Source: Variovorax paradoxus
GTDB taxonomy: Bacteria > Pseudomonadota > Gammaproteobacteria > Burkholderiales > Burkholderiaceae_C
Assembly: GCF_022009635.1 (NCBI RefSeq)
Contig: NZ_CP091716.1
Location: forward strand, 3,239,001-3,303,000
Length of the DNA stretch: 64,000 nucleotides
Direction: 5' to 3'
Position 1 is the first letter of the stretch. Every line of letters starts with the position of its first letter. The notes beneath the pieces are model-generated. The model did not search any database and had not been told where the DNA came from. It saw nothing but the letters and a program-made list of their open reading frames with translations. Shown one piece after another: positions 48,401-54,584 of the stretch. Position numbers and translations under genes: made by a program.

Positions 48401-48820
48401 GTCGGCGACTACGCATCGCTCAGGCTCACGCTGCGCCGCCATCCGCTCGCGCTGCTGCGCCCACGCCTGGCGCGCATGAAGCTCATGAGCGCGGCCGAGC
48501 TGCGTTCGGTGCCCAACGGCCAGACCGCGCGCGCCTGCGGCATCGTCAAGGGCCGGCAACGGCCGCAGACGGCCAACGGCACCATCTTCGTCACGCTGGA
48601 GGACGAGACCGGCAACGTCAACGTGATCGTCTGGAGCCATGTCATCGAGGCCTGGCGCGAGCCGCTGCTCAAGTCGCATCTGCTGGCGGTGCAGGGCACG
48701 TGGCAGCGCGACGACGAGACCGGCGGCAAGGTGCAGCACCTGGTGGCCACCGGCTTCAAGGACCTGACGCCGCTCATGGGCCGGCTCGCGCAGAGCAACA
48801 CCAGCCGCGACTTCCACTGA
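45467..48820 (+). CDS. dnaE2: Error-prone DNA polymerase III alpha subunit, DnaE2/ImuC
   Basis: 1117-residue C-family polymerase. It has an N-terminal PHP domain (LHCLTNFSFQRGASTPEEM, ITDECSVAGIVRAH), the catalytic palm with RHEPPDIDVDFEHQRREEV (aspartates near residues 430-434), the thumb and finger region with GRGSSANSAVCFCLGI, and a C-terminal OB fold (ARACGIVKGRQRPQTANGTI). It lacks the long C-terminal tail of DnaE1. It is the catalytic component of the ImuABC mutasome for damage-induced mutagenesis and is the last core gene of the LexA-controlled operon. Confidence 0.95.
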   Translation: MPELSGKQESRRQPAKVHALPVPLRRPPALTLPDYAELHCLTNFSFQRGASTPEEMVERAYQLGYKALAITDECSVAGIVRAHVCLRGMEHKLDEYEREHPDEPKIPRNPTFRLLFGSEFQFERFRLVVIANDTEGWGNLCEFITAARNTELPKGEYRVGWEESDVASLQHCQILFVPNRNPGGAMDKATLHEDLLAARALYGENLWLAVELFNELDDDLWLVTLMEVGEQAGVPLVAAGDVHMHARSCKPLHDVLTAVREGKTVAECGFALQSNAQRHLRPRMRLAEIHLRRMLENTLAVAGRCNFDPEVIRENYKYPLETLGSDETPAQTLVRKTWEGARGRYPEGIPDKVRAQVQKELDIIIDLKYEMFFLTVENIVSFARSQKILCQGRGSSANSAVCFCLGITAIDPTKGHLLFERFLSRERHEPPDIDVDFEHQRREEVIQYIYAKYGRHRAAIAAVVICYRSRSALRDVGKAIGIDERLIDEFAKDHYWFDDTVLGEQLRQAQARVGVVEDELKLVHWIEMTQKLKGFPRHLSQHVGGFVLTHTRLTRLVPVEKASMKDRSVIQWEKDDLEAMGMLKVDVLALGMLSAIRRGLEHMNRWRGSTIEMHQIPNDDQKVFDMICDADTIGVFQIESRAQMSMLPRLKPRTYEDLVIEVAIVRPGPIQGGMVHPYLKQRERVRKGLPIHYEKEELREALERTLGIPIFQEQVMQIAMIAAKFTADEADQLRRAMAAWKRKGGLGKFHDKLVNGMTLNGYKASFAEAIFKQVMGFGDYGFPESHAASFALLVTVSSWLKNYEPACFLAALLDSQPMGFYSPSQLVQDARRHGVEVRPVDVTRSDFDTTLEAREPDAPRPSGIDERYADRLGNENQPAVRLGLNRIAGFSAGGVERLLKARAAAPFTSTEDLALRAELEGKDMAALAAADALMSLSGHRRQQVWDATAQRRAPALLRGVPINEQALLLPAASEGEEIVGDYASLRLTLRRHPLALLRPRLARMKLMSAAELRSVPNGQTARACGIVKGRQRPQTANGTIFVTLEDETGNVNVIVWSHVIEAWREPLLKSHLLAVQGTWQRDDETGGKVQHLVATGFKDLTPLMGRLAQSNTSRDFH

Positions 48821-48894
48821 AGGAGCATCGATTGATGCAACCGATCGTTCCATGCCTCGCGTTCCGAACGACTTTTCGATAACCTGCCAGAGCC

Positions 48895-49824
48895 ATGTCC
48901 GAACTCGTCCTCGACCCCGTCATCGCCACGCCCATCGGTCCGCCGCCGCCCGCACCCGACGTGCCGGTGCCCATGCCGCCGCCACCGCCGCCCGTGCTGC
49001 CCCCGGAGGGCGATCCGCCGCCGGTGATGCCGCCCGTGACCGACCCCGGTTTTCCGCCGCCGGTGGTCGAGCCGCCGCCGATGCAGTCCGCCTCCTGTGA
49101 AGTGATCGAGGTGCCCTTCGGCAAGCTGCACGCACGACGCCTGCGCGAGATCTACCGCTCGGCCGGCTGGCCTTGCTGCGACGCCATCGAGGTCGAGCTG
49201 CTGGCGGGCGGCTTCCTGGAGCGCGTGCGCAGCGCGCACGGCCACGAGACGCTGCGCGTGACCGACGCAGGCATCGCGCGCATCGCGACCACGCTCACCA
49301 TCAACCGCGCGGCCATGTCGCCGCACGAGGCGCTGGTGGAGCGCGTGGCGCGCGAGATGACGCGCGGCGGCCGCATCGCATGGCGCGGCCTCGGGTTGCG
49401 TGCCAGGCTGCCGCCGCTGGAAGAGGGCGGCAAGCAGCGCTGGTGCATTGCGCGGCCCGATGTGTTCTCGATCCGCAATACCAGCGTCGAGGCTTATGCG
49501 CACCCCATCGTGCACGAGGTGAAAGTAAGCCGCGCCGACCTGCTGGGCGACCTGCGCAAGCCCGACAAGCGCGCCGCGTACCTCGACCTGGGCGGCGAGT
49601 GCTGGTACGTGCTGGGCAACGACGCGAAGGGCCGCTGCATCGCCAAGCCCGAAGAAGTGCCGGCCGAGTGCGGCGTGATGGTGCTCGAAGGCGAACGGCT
49701 CGTGGTGGCGCGCGCGGCTGTGCATCGCAGCTTCGAGCGCATTCCGTTCGGGATATGGCTGGCGCTGGCCAAGGCCCAGCCGATGGCCGGCTTCGAGGAC
49801 GACGCGCAAGACCTGCTGATCTGA
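48895..49824 (+). CDS. MmcB-like putative PD-(D/E)xK nuclease with proline-rich N-terminus
   Basis: 309-residue protein. Residues about 1-62 are almost only proline, valine and glycine (PPPPAPDVPVPMPPPPPPVL), probably a flexible tether. Residues about 180-260 contain RPDVFSIRNT, then HEVKVSRADLLGDLRKPDKR and GGECWYVLG, matching the D...E-x-K core of MmcB-family nucleases (PF06319-like). MmcB is an SOS-regulated repair protein in Caulobacter. It follows dnaE2 by 74 bases in the same direction, without its own LexA box, and may be read through from the SOS promoter. Activity is inferred. Confidence 0.7.
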   Translation: MSELVLDPVIATPIGPPPPAPDVPVPMPPPPPPVLPPEGDPPPVMPPVTDPGFPPPVVEPPPMQSASCEVIEVPFGKLHARRLREIYRSAGWPCCDAIEVELLAGGFLERVRSAHGHETLRVTDAGIARIATTLTINRAAMSPHEALVERVAREMTRGGRIAWRGLGLRARLPPLEEGGKQRWCIARPDVFSIRNTSVEAYAHPIVHEVKVSRADLLGDLRKPDKRAAYLDLGGECWYVLGNDAKGRCIAKPEEVPAECGVMVLEGERLVVARAAVHRSFERIPFGIWLALAKAQPMAGFEDDAQDLLI

Positions 49825-49840
49825 CGCGCCAGTGCCTGGC

Positions 49841-50857
49841 TCAGGTCACGGCGTCGTAGCTCTGGTGCGCGATGGCGACGACGCCGTTCGGCACGAACAG
49901 GCTCTGCATCCGGCGCAAGCCTTCTTCTCGCTCTTCTGCGCTGGCGTTGGCGCTGTCGAGTATCCGGTCGCAGAGTTCGAGCACATCTTTGGTGATGCGC
50001 TCGTAGCGGTAGTAGGCCAGCGCGACCGCGTCGATGTCCGCCGGGCCATAGCCTTCGTTGAACAGCGCTTGCTGCCCGGGCTGGTTCCACGTGTTGCCGA
50101 CGCCGCCGCCGATGAACATCAGGTCGCGCTCCTTCGGCGCGAGGATCGGCGCGTGCCAGCCGACGATGGCCAGCCGTTCTCCATCGCCCGCGAGGACGTT
50201 GCCCGCATGGATGTCCGAGTGGCACGGCACGAGCCGGGGCGGGCGTTCGAGCAGGATGGACGCCAGTTGCTCGCTGCGGTAGACGACGGTGTCGATCTCT
50301 TCGGCATGCTCTTCCCAGAACGCGAGAAAGCGCTGGACGATGCCGTCGCCAGCGATGCCGTTGATGAAGCGGCGCTGATAGCGGCGAACGCCTTCGCGCC
50401 ATTGGTGCGCGTAGCTTTCCTTGGGGAGGCTGGCGAGCAGGGCTTCGGGCAGTTCGCTGCGGTGGATGGCGGCGAGCGCTGCGCCGAGTGCGATCCATTG
50501 CCGATCGGACAGGGCGCGGTCGAAGCCGTTCTGGCCGTCGAAGAAGGGGTAGAGCGCCCAGTCGAGGCCTTGGCTTTGGGTGCTCAGCGCGCCGTCTGCC
50601 GTAGGTATGGGGGCGATCACGGGCTCGATGCCCTTGTCGTGATGAAGAAAGGCGGGGAGGGCGAGAGTGGACGGATTGACGTCGCTGCGGCGCAACTGCA
50701 GGAAGTACGGCGTGCCGTCATCCGCCTGAACACGGAAGGCCGCTGATCCGATGCCTGCTCCCCGTGGCAGGAATTCGGACCGCGTGATGCGAAGCCGGTA
50801 GGCCTGCGCAAGATGTCGGGCGATGGTCTCGTGCGAGATGTCGGGTGGCGTCAGCAT
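49841..50857 (-). CDS. APH-fold phosphotransferase with altered metal-binding site
   Basis: 338-residue aminoglycoside phosphotransferase/choline kinase-like protein. The catalytic loop PCHSDIHAGNVLAGDGER is intact. The following DFG-equivalent position, usually I-D-W-D, reads IVGWHAPILAPKERDL, so the aspartate that binds magnesium appears replaced by glycine. This may mean loss of activity or a relocated ligand; a sequence error is a lesser possibility. It lies 33 bases downstream of the 2'-5' RNA ligase-like gene and may be the last gene of that SOS unit. Not necessarily antibiotic-related. Confidence 0.8.
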   Translation of the reverse strand: MLTPPDISHETIARHLAQAYRLRITRSEFLPRGAGIGSAAFRVQADDGTPYFLQLRRSDVNPSTLALPAFLHHDKGIEPVIAPIPTADGALSTQSQGLDWALYPFFDGQNGFDRALSDRQWIALGAALAAIHRSELPEALLASLPKESYAHQWREGVRRYQRRFINGIAGDGIVQRFLAFWEEHAEEIDTVVYRSEQLASILLERPPRLVPCHSDIHAGNVLAGDGERLAIVGWHAPILAPKERDLMFIGGGVGNTWNQPGQQALFNEGYGPADIDAVALAYYRYERITKDVLELCDRILDSANASAEEREEGLRRMQSLFVPNGVVAIAHQSYDAVT

Positions 50858-50890
50858 GCGATCACTGTAGCGCCTGACGCATGTTCTGCC

Positions 50891-51418
50891 TCAATGCAGA
50901 GGATACGAATCCAGTGGCTCATGACGAAACGGGCGGGTGAAGTGCGAGCGGACCAGGCGGAATTCACTGGCGGTCCAGTGAATCGGTTCGAGGGACATGG
51001 GGCCGGCGGCGCGCTCTGAATTGCGTGCGATCGTGATGTGCGGCGTCCATCCGCCGGAGAGCCGCGAGGAGAAGCCCGAGCGCCGCAGCGCAAGGCTGAT
51101 GTCGTGCTGCAGGCGGCGCAGCCCTTGGTGTTCCGAGAGTTGCACGACCGAGACTGGATCCTCGTTGTCGACCCACGTGCACGAGCGGTCGAGCGTGAGA
51201 TCCAGCGGCTGCATCGTCACGCCGGCAAGAGCGGCGCGCAGGTGCCGCTCCGCGTCGCCTTGCTGATCGTCGAGGTATTGGAGCGTCAGGTGCAGGCGTT
51301 CCTGTGGTGGAAACGAGCAACGCTTCGGCCACCACCAGTCCTGGCGGTGCGCGTGGATCGCCGCCTGCACTGGTTCAGTAGGGAAGAGTCCGATGAGAAG
51401 CTGTCTGCTTTCGGTCAT
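50891..51418 (-). CDS. 2'-5' RNA ligase/cyclic phosphodiesterase (LigT-like) protein
   Basis: 175-residue 2H phosphoesterase. The two catalytic HxT motifs are visible: RLHLTLQYLDD (about residue 43) and GWTPHITIARN (about residue 127). LigT/ThpR proteins join or cleave RNA 2'-5' links or open cyclic phosphates, for example in tRNA ends. GAAGGA precedes the ATG at 51418 and overlaps the stop of the 73-residue gene. Together they form a unit headed by a LexA box, which would make this an SOS-induced RNA repair or nucleotide-processing protein. Confidence 0.85.
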   Translation of the reverse strand: MTESRQLLIGLFPTEPVQAAIHAHRQDWWWPKRCSFPPQERLHLTLQYLDDQQGDAERHLRAALAGVTMQPLDLTLDRSCTWVDNEDPVSVVQLSEHQGLRRLQHDISLALRRSGFSSRLSGGWTPHITIARNSERAAGPMSLEPIHWTASEFRLVRSHFTRPFRHEPLDSYPLH

Positions 51419-51428
51419 GGTCGTTCCT

Positions 51429-51650
51429 TCAGGATTCCGACGGCCACCAGCTCTCGGCCGTCGTGCGGATGACGCGCGCCGCCTGGACGCGAACGTCGTT
51501 CTTGTCATCGATGTCGCCGTGGCCATGCTCGCGGGCCACCTTGAAGGGCCAGGTGGAGACTCGGCCCTTGCGGGAACGGGGCTGCAACGGATGCAGCCTC
51601 GAGAAGAAAAGAGCCTGCGCGGAGGGCGCGGGCGGGTTGGCGGTGGTCAT
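51429..51650 (-). CDS. Small SOS-box-preceded protein of unknown function
   Basis: 73-residue protein, not recognised. It starts MTTANPPAPSAQALFF and has a basic centre (RSRKGRVSTWPFKVAREHGH), an acidic patch (GDIDDKNDV) and a C-terminus ending SWWPSES. Codon third positions are GC-rich as in its neighbours. The ATG at 51650 has GAGG about eight bases upstream, and a LexA box lies 50 bases upstream of it in the promoter position. Its stop is merged with the RBS of the RNA ligase gene, implying a two-gene operon. Confidence 0.55.
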   Translation of the reverse strand: MTTANPPAPSAQALFFSRLHPLQPRSRKGRVSTWPFKVAREHGHGDIDDKNDVRVQAARVIRTTAESWWPSES

Positions 51651-51699
51651 CGGCGTCGCCTCGATGTTGTTCTTGGAGACGACGAATTTTAGAGAAATA

Positions 51700-51715
51700 C
51701 TGTATGTATGTACAG
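51700..51715 (-). promoter_or_regulatory. LexA box upstream of the 73-residue/RNA ligase operon
   Basis: CTGTATGTATGTACAG has the CTG-N10-CAG layout and alternating TA/TG interior of LexA sites, nearly identical in form to the box before imuA. It lies between the 3' end of the SGNH gene and the start at 51650, so only the leftward genes can be its target. Confidence 0.8.
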
Positions 51716-51728
51716 TATATTTGCGAGC

Positions 51729-53006
51729 TCAGGGCGCGATGCCGAGCAGGGCATCCAGGTCGATGGCTGCGGCCATCGCCTTGTAGCCGGCGTCGCCCGG
51801 ATGCAGGTGGTCGCCCGAGTCCATGGCCGCCTTCAGGCGCGACGGATGGGCCGGGTCGCGCAGCAGCGCGTCGAAGTCGACCAGCGCGTCGAACGCGCCG
51901 CTTTCGCGGATCCAGCGGTTCACGGCCTGGCGCACCTTGTCTTTTTCGGGGGAGTAATGGCCTTCGAGCGGCGTGCCTTTCAGCGCGCCTTCGTTCGGTG
52001 GAATGGTGCCGGCCACGATGCGCACGTTGTGGGCATGGGCCATCTCGATCAGTTGCCTGAAGCCCTGAATCAGCTCTTTCGCGCGCATCGCGGGTTCGGC
52101 GGGAGCGAAGGGCCCGCCGGGCCAGCCGATGTCGTTGGTACCCAGCAGCACGACCATGGCCCGCACCCCCGGCTGCGCGAACACGTCGCGGCCCGCACGC
52201 TCAAGGCCGGCGCGGCCCATGCCGTCTTTCAGCAGCCGGCCGCCGGAGATGCCGGCGTTCAGTACGGCGACGTCGCGGACTGCCAGTCGCTCGGCCAGCG
52301 CATCGGGCCAGCGGGTATTGGCGCCGGGCGTGGAGCCGTTGCCGTCGGTCAGCGAATCGCCGAGGGTGACGACGGTGGTAGGGGGCTTTTGCGTTTCGAC
52401 GATCAGGCCGCTGACGTAGACGCGGGTGCTCCACTGGCTGGCTGCGACGGGCATGCGCGGTGCGGCGGTCAGGTCGCCGTCCGCCAGGTAGGCCGTCTGC
52501 CGGGCGTCGAAGTGAAAGCCCGCGGGCTGGCTGGGGCGCGGCAGGTAGAGCGACACGGCAACCTCGCCGAGCGGTGGCAGCGCGATGTCGACCGGATCGC
52601 TGACGAGCCGGGCGCCGGGCGGCACGGTCACTTCGGCCTGGCCGCCGAAGCGCAGCGGCCGGTCGCTGCCTTCTGCGATCGCGGAGCCTTCCGCATGGCG
52701 CGCCACGTGGGCCGCACCGATGTGCAGCGGCGAGGTGCCGCCTTCATTGCTGATCACCACGCGCAGCCGCGTGCCGCCGATGCTCAGCCGCGCCACCTGG
52801 CGCACGGTCTGCCGGTTGAACTGGAATGGCAGGCCCGGGGGCAACGCGAAATCGCCGCTCCAGATGGGCTGGGTGCTGGCCATCCAGCTGGGGCTCCAGT
52901 GGGTGGATGCGGGCTCGGCAGCCGATGCGGCGACGGCGCCGGCAAGCGAAAGCGCGAAGGCGCCGCGACGGATGAGCGAGGTGAACCTGGATGCGGTCAT
53001 TTGCAT
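51729..53006 (-). CDS. SGNH/GDSL hydrolase, secreted
   Basis: 425-residue esterase with a signal peptide (residues 1-30, ending AVAASAAE). The four SGNH blocks are visible in the C-terminal half: VTLGDSLTDGNG (Ser), NAGISGGRLL (Gly), LLGTNDIGWPG (Asn) and SGDHLHPGDAGY (Asp and His). The N-terminal half resembles a beta-rich accessory domain. AAGGA precedes the ATG at 53006. It likely hydrolyses esters such as acetylated sugars in the periplasm. It is divergent from a LysR gene that probably controls it. Confidence 0.9.
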   Translation of the reverse strand: MQMTASRFTSLIRRGAFALSLAGAVAASAAEPASTHWSPSWMASTQPIWSGDFALPPGLPFQFNRQTVRQVARLSIGGTRLRVVISNEGGTSPLHIGAAHVARHAEGSAIAEGSDRPLRFGGQAEVTVPPGARLVSDPVDIALPPLGEVAVSLYLPRPSQPAGFHFDARQTAYLADGDLTAAPRMPVAASQWSTRVYVSGLIVETQKPPTTVVTLGDSLTDGNGSTPGANTRWPDALAERLAVRDVAVLNAGISGGRLLKDGMGRAGLERAGRDVFAQPGVRAMVVLLGTNDIGWPGGPFAPAEPAMRAKELIQGFRQLIEMAHAHNVRIVAGTIPPNEGALKGTPLEGHYSPEKDKVRQAVNRWIRESGAFDALVDFDALLRDPAHPSRLKAAMDSGDHLHPGDAGYKAMAAAIDLDALLGIAP

Positions 53007-53114
53007 GTCCTTGGATGAAAAGCGGATCGGTGAGCCGGACTTTCATTCATGCATAGAAAGATGGGTAGTCGGCAGAATGGCATCCACACCATTCCATATT
53101 CGAATACACCTGGC

Positions 53115-54023
53115 ATGGACACCTTGCGCGCCATCGAAGCATTCGTTCACAGCGTCGAGCTGGGCAGCCTGTCGGGTGCGGCGCGTGCGCTCGGCACCAC
53201 GCAGCCCACTGTCAGCAAACTCGTCGCGGGGCTGGAGCGTTCGCTCGGCGTGCGGCTGTTGCGGCGAACCGCCGCGGGCCTGAGCCTGACGGAGGAGGGG
53301 CAGCGCTTTCACGAGCGCTCGCGGCGCGTGCTGGAGGACTACGGCGAAGCGGTGGCCGATGCGCGCGAAGGCATCCAGCAGCCGCGCGGCCTGCTGCGGG
53401 TGAGTGCGCCGGTGACGCTGGGCCAGCGTCATCTCAATGCGATGGCGCTGGAGTTCCTGGCGATGTACCCCGACATCGAACTTGAGTTGGTGCTGGACGA
53501 CCGTTTCGTCGATCCGCTGGAGGAACGCATCGACGTGTCGCTGCGGGTCGGCGGCACGCTGCCGCCCGATCTTGTCGGCCGCCACCTCGGCACATGGCCG
53601 CGCGTGCTGGTCGCATCGCCCGATTACGTCGCCGCGCGCGGCAAGCCGCGCAAGCCGCAGGACCTGCTGACGCACGACTACCTGCGCTATGCGGGCGGAG
53701 ACGACGGCCTGCTGTTGCAAGGACCGGGCGGGCCAGAGATGGTGCCGGTGCGCAGCCGCTACCGCGTCAACAACGCGGTGGCGATGCTGGACAGCGTGCT
53801 CGGCGGCGCCGGCATTTCATTGCAGCCGACATGGATGGTGGCGGACCTGCTGGCGCAAGGCCGGCTGGTGCGGGTGCTCGGCCGGCACACGGGGCCCGCG
53901 CAGGAGCTGCACCTTCTGTATGCGCCGCGCCGTCATCTGCCGCAGCGGGTGCGGGTGATGGTGGACTTCCTGGCCGAGCAGGTGTCGCGCCTGCCGGGGG
54001 CGGTGCCGGCAAAACGGAGCTGA
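53115..54023 (+). CDS. LysR family transcriptional regulator
   Basis: 302-residue LTTR. HTH within residues 1-60: GSLSGAARALGTTQPTVSKL then LERSLGVRLLRRTAAGLSLT. The effector domain has VSAPVTLGQRHLNAMALEFL, as in the DsdC/CrgA-like group. The ATG at 53115 starts at the usual family position (MDTLRAIEAFV); the open frame extends upstream to 53049 without support. It is divergent from the SGNH hydrolase gene and is its likely regulator. It is convergent with the SOS gene at 54042. Confidence 0.88.
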   Translation: MDTLRAIEAFVHSVELGSLSGAARALGTTQPTVSKLVAGLERSLGVRLLRRTAAGLSLTEEGQRFHERSRRVLEDYGEAVADAREGIQQPRGLLRVSAPVTLGQRHLNAMALEFLAMYPDIELELVLDDRFVDPLEERIDVSLRVGGTLPPDLVGRHLGTWPRVLVASPDYVAARGKPRKPQDLLTHDYLRYAGGDDGLLLQGPGGPEMVPVRSRYRVNNAVAMLDSVLGGAGISLQPTWMVADLLAQGRLVRVLGRHTGPAQELHLLYAPRRHLPQRVRVMVDFLAEQVSRLPGAVPAKRS

Positions 54024-54041
54024 GAACGGGGCTGAGAGTAC

Positions 54042-54464
54042 TCAGTCGGCGCGGACTTCGAAGTACGCCTCGTCGGTTTCGCCCAGGTCGCGAAAGCCGG
54101 CGGTCCGTGCGGCGTCGTAGGCCTTTGCCCAGCGCTTGGCCATTGCGATTTCCGCCTTCGAAAGTTCGCTTTCGCTCGACTCGCTGGCATTCTGGAATGC
54201 CCGCAGGGCGGCGATGACGTCGCTGCCCAGTTGCTTGTCGATTTCGCGCCGGAAGCGTTGCTCGGCCACCCTTGCGGCGTCGGCTGACGGCAAGGCGTAG
54301 TCGGCCAGCCGCACGGTGTAGGCCTCTGGTGGCGAGGCATCGGCTTCTTCGGCCTCTGCTTCGACCTCCACGAAGTGGAGCGGGGTATCGAATTCGGGCA
54401 ACGAAGTGACAGGCATGGGGGCCGGCGTGGTTGCGCGGGGAAAAAACAGTTCAGCTTGGTTCAT
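54042..54464 (-). CDS. SOS-box-preceded acidic protein of unknown function
   Basis: 140-residue unknown protein. The N-terminal half is Pro/Glu-rich (FVEVEAEAEEADASPPEAY), and the C-terminal half is predicted helical (RFRREIDKQLGSDVIAALRA, SKAEIAMAKRWAKAYDAART). No enzyme motif or membrane span. The ATG at 54464 has AGGA upstream; an ATG at 54563 would be upstream of the LexA box and promoter and is rejected. A LexA box lies 60 bases before the start, so it should be DNA-damage inducible. Confidence 0.65.
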   Translation of the reverse strand: MNQAELFFPRATTPAPMPVTSLPEFDTPLHFVEVEAEAEEADASPPEAYTVRLADYALPSADAARVAEQRFRREIDKQLGSDVIAALRAFQNASESSESELSKAEIAMAKRWAKAYDAARTAGFRDLGETDEAYFEVRAD

Positions 54465-54524
54465 CGTCCTGGTGTGCTTGGGGCAATTGACCGGGATTGG
54501 GAATTTCAGAACTCCCGTGAAGTA

Positions 54525-54559
54525 CTGTTTGAATATACAGTATTTTGATGCGAGAGCAA
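54525..54559 (-). promoter_or_regulatory. SOS promoter with LexA box upstream of the 140-residue gene
   Basis: CTGTTTGAATATACAG at 54525-54540 fits CTG-N10-CAG. In the leftward direction TTGCTC (54554-54559) and TATATT (54532-54537), 16 bases apart, form a candidate sigma-70 promoter whose -10 lies within the box, as at imuA. Confidence 0.8.
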
Positions 54560-54584
54560 ACAAGCCGAAACCCGCCGACGAGCC

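Noticed and set aside
46649..48853. 734-codon open frame on the minus strand
   Set aside because: It is antisense to DnaE2, has no recognisable domain and shows the same His/Arg-rich artefact composition.
48837..48884. 15-codon frame MQPIVPCLAFRTTFR preceded by AAGGAG after dnaE2
   Set aside because: It could be a leader peptide, but there is no attenuator structure or recognisable sequence, so it was not called as a gene.
49841..50857. Phosphotransferase as an antibiotic-resistance gene
   Set aside because: The APH fold is shared by many kinases. The metal-binding aspartate appears missing and the chromosomal context does not indicate resistance.
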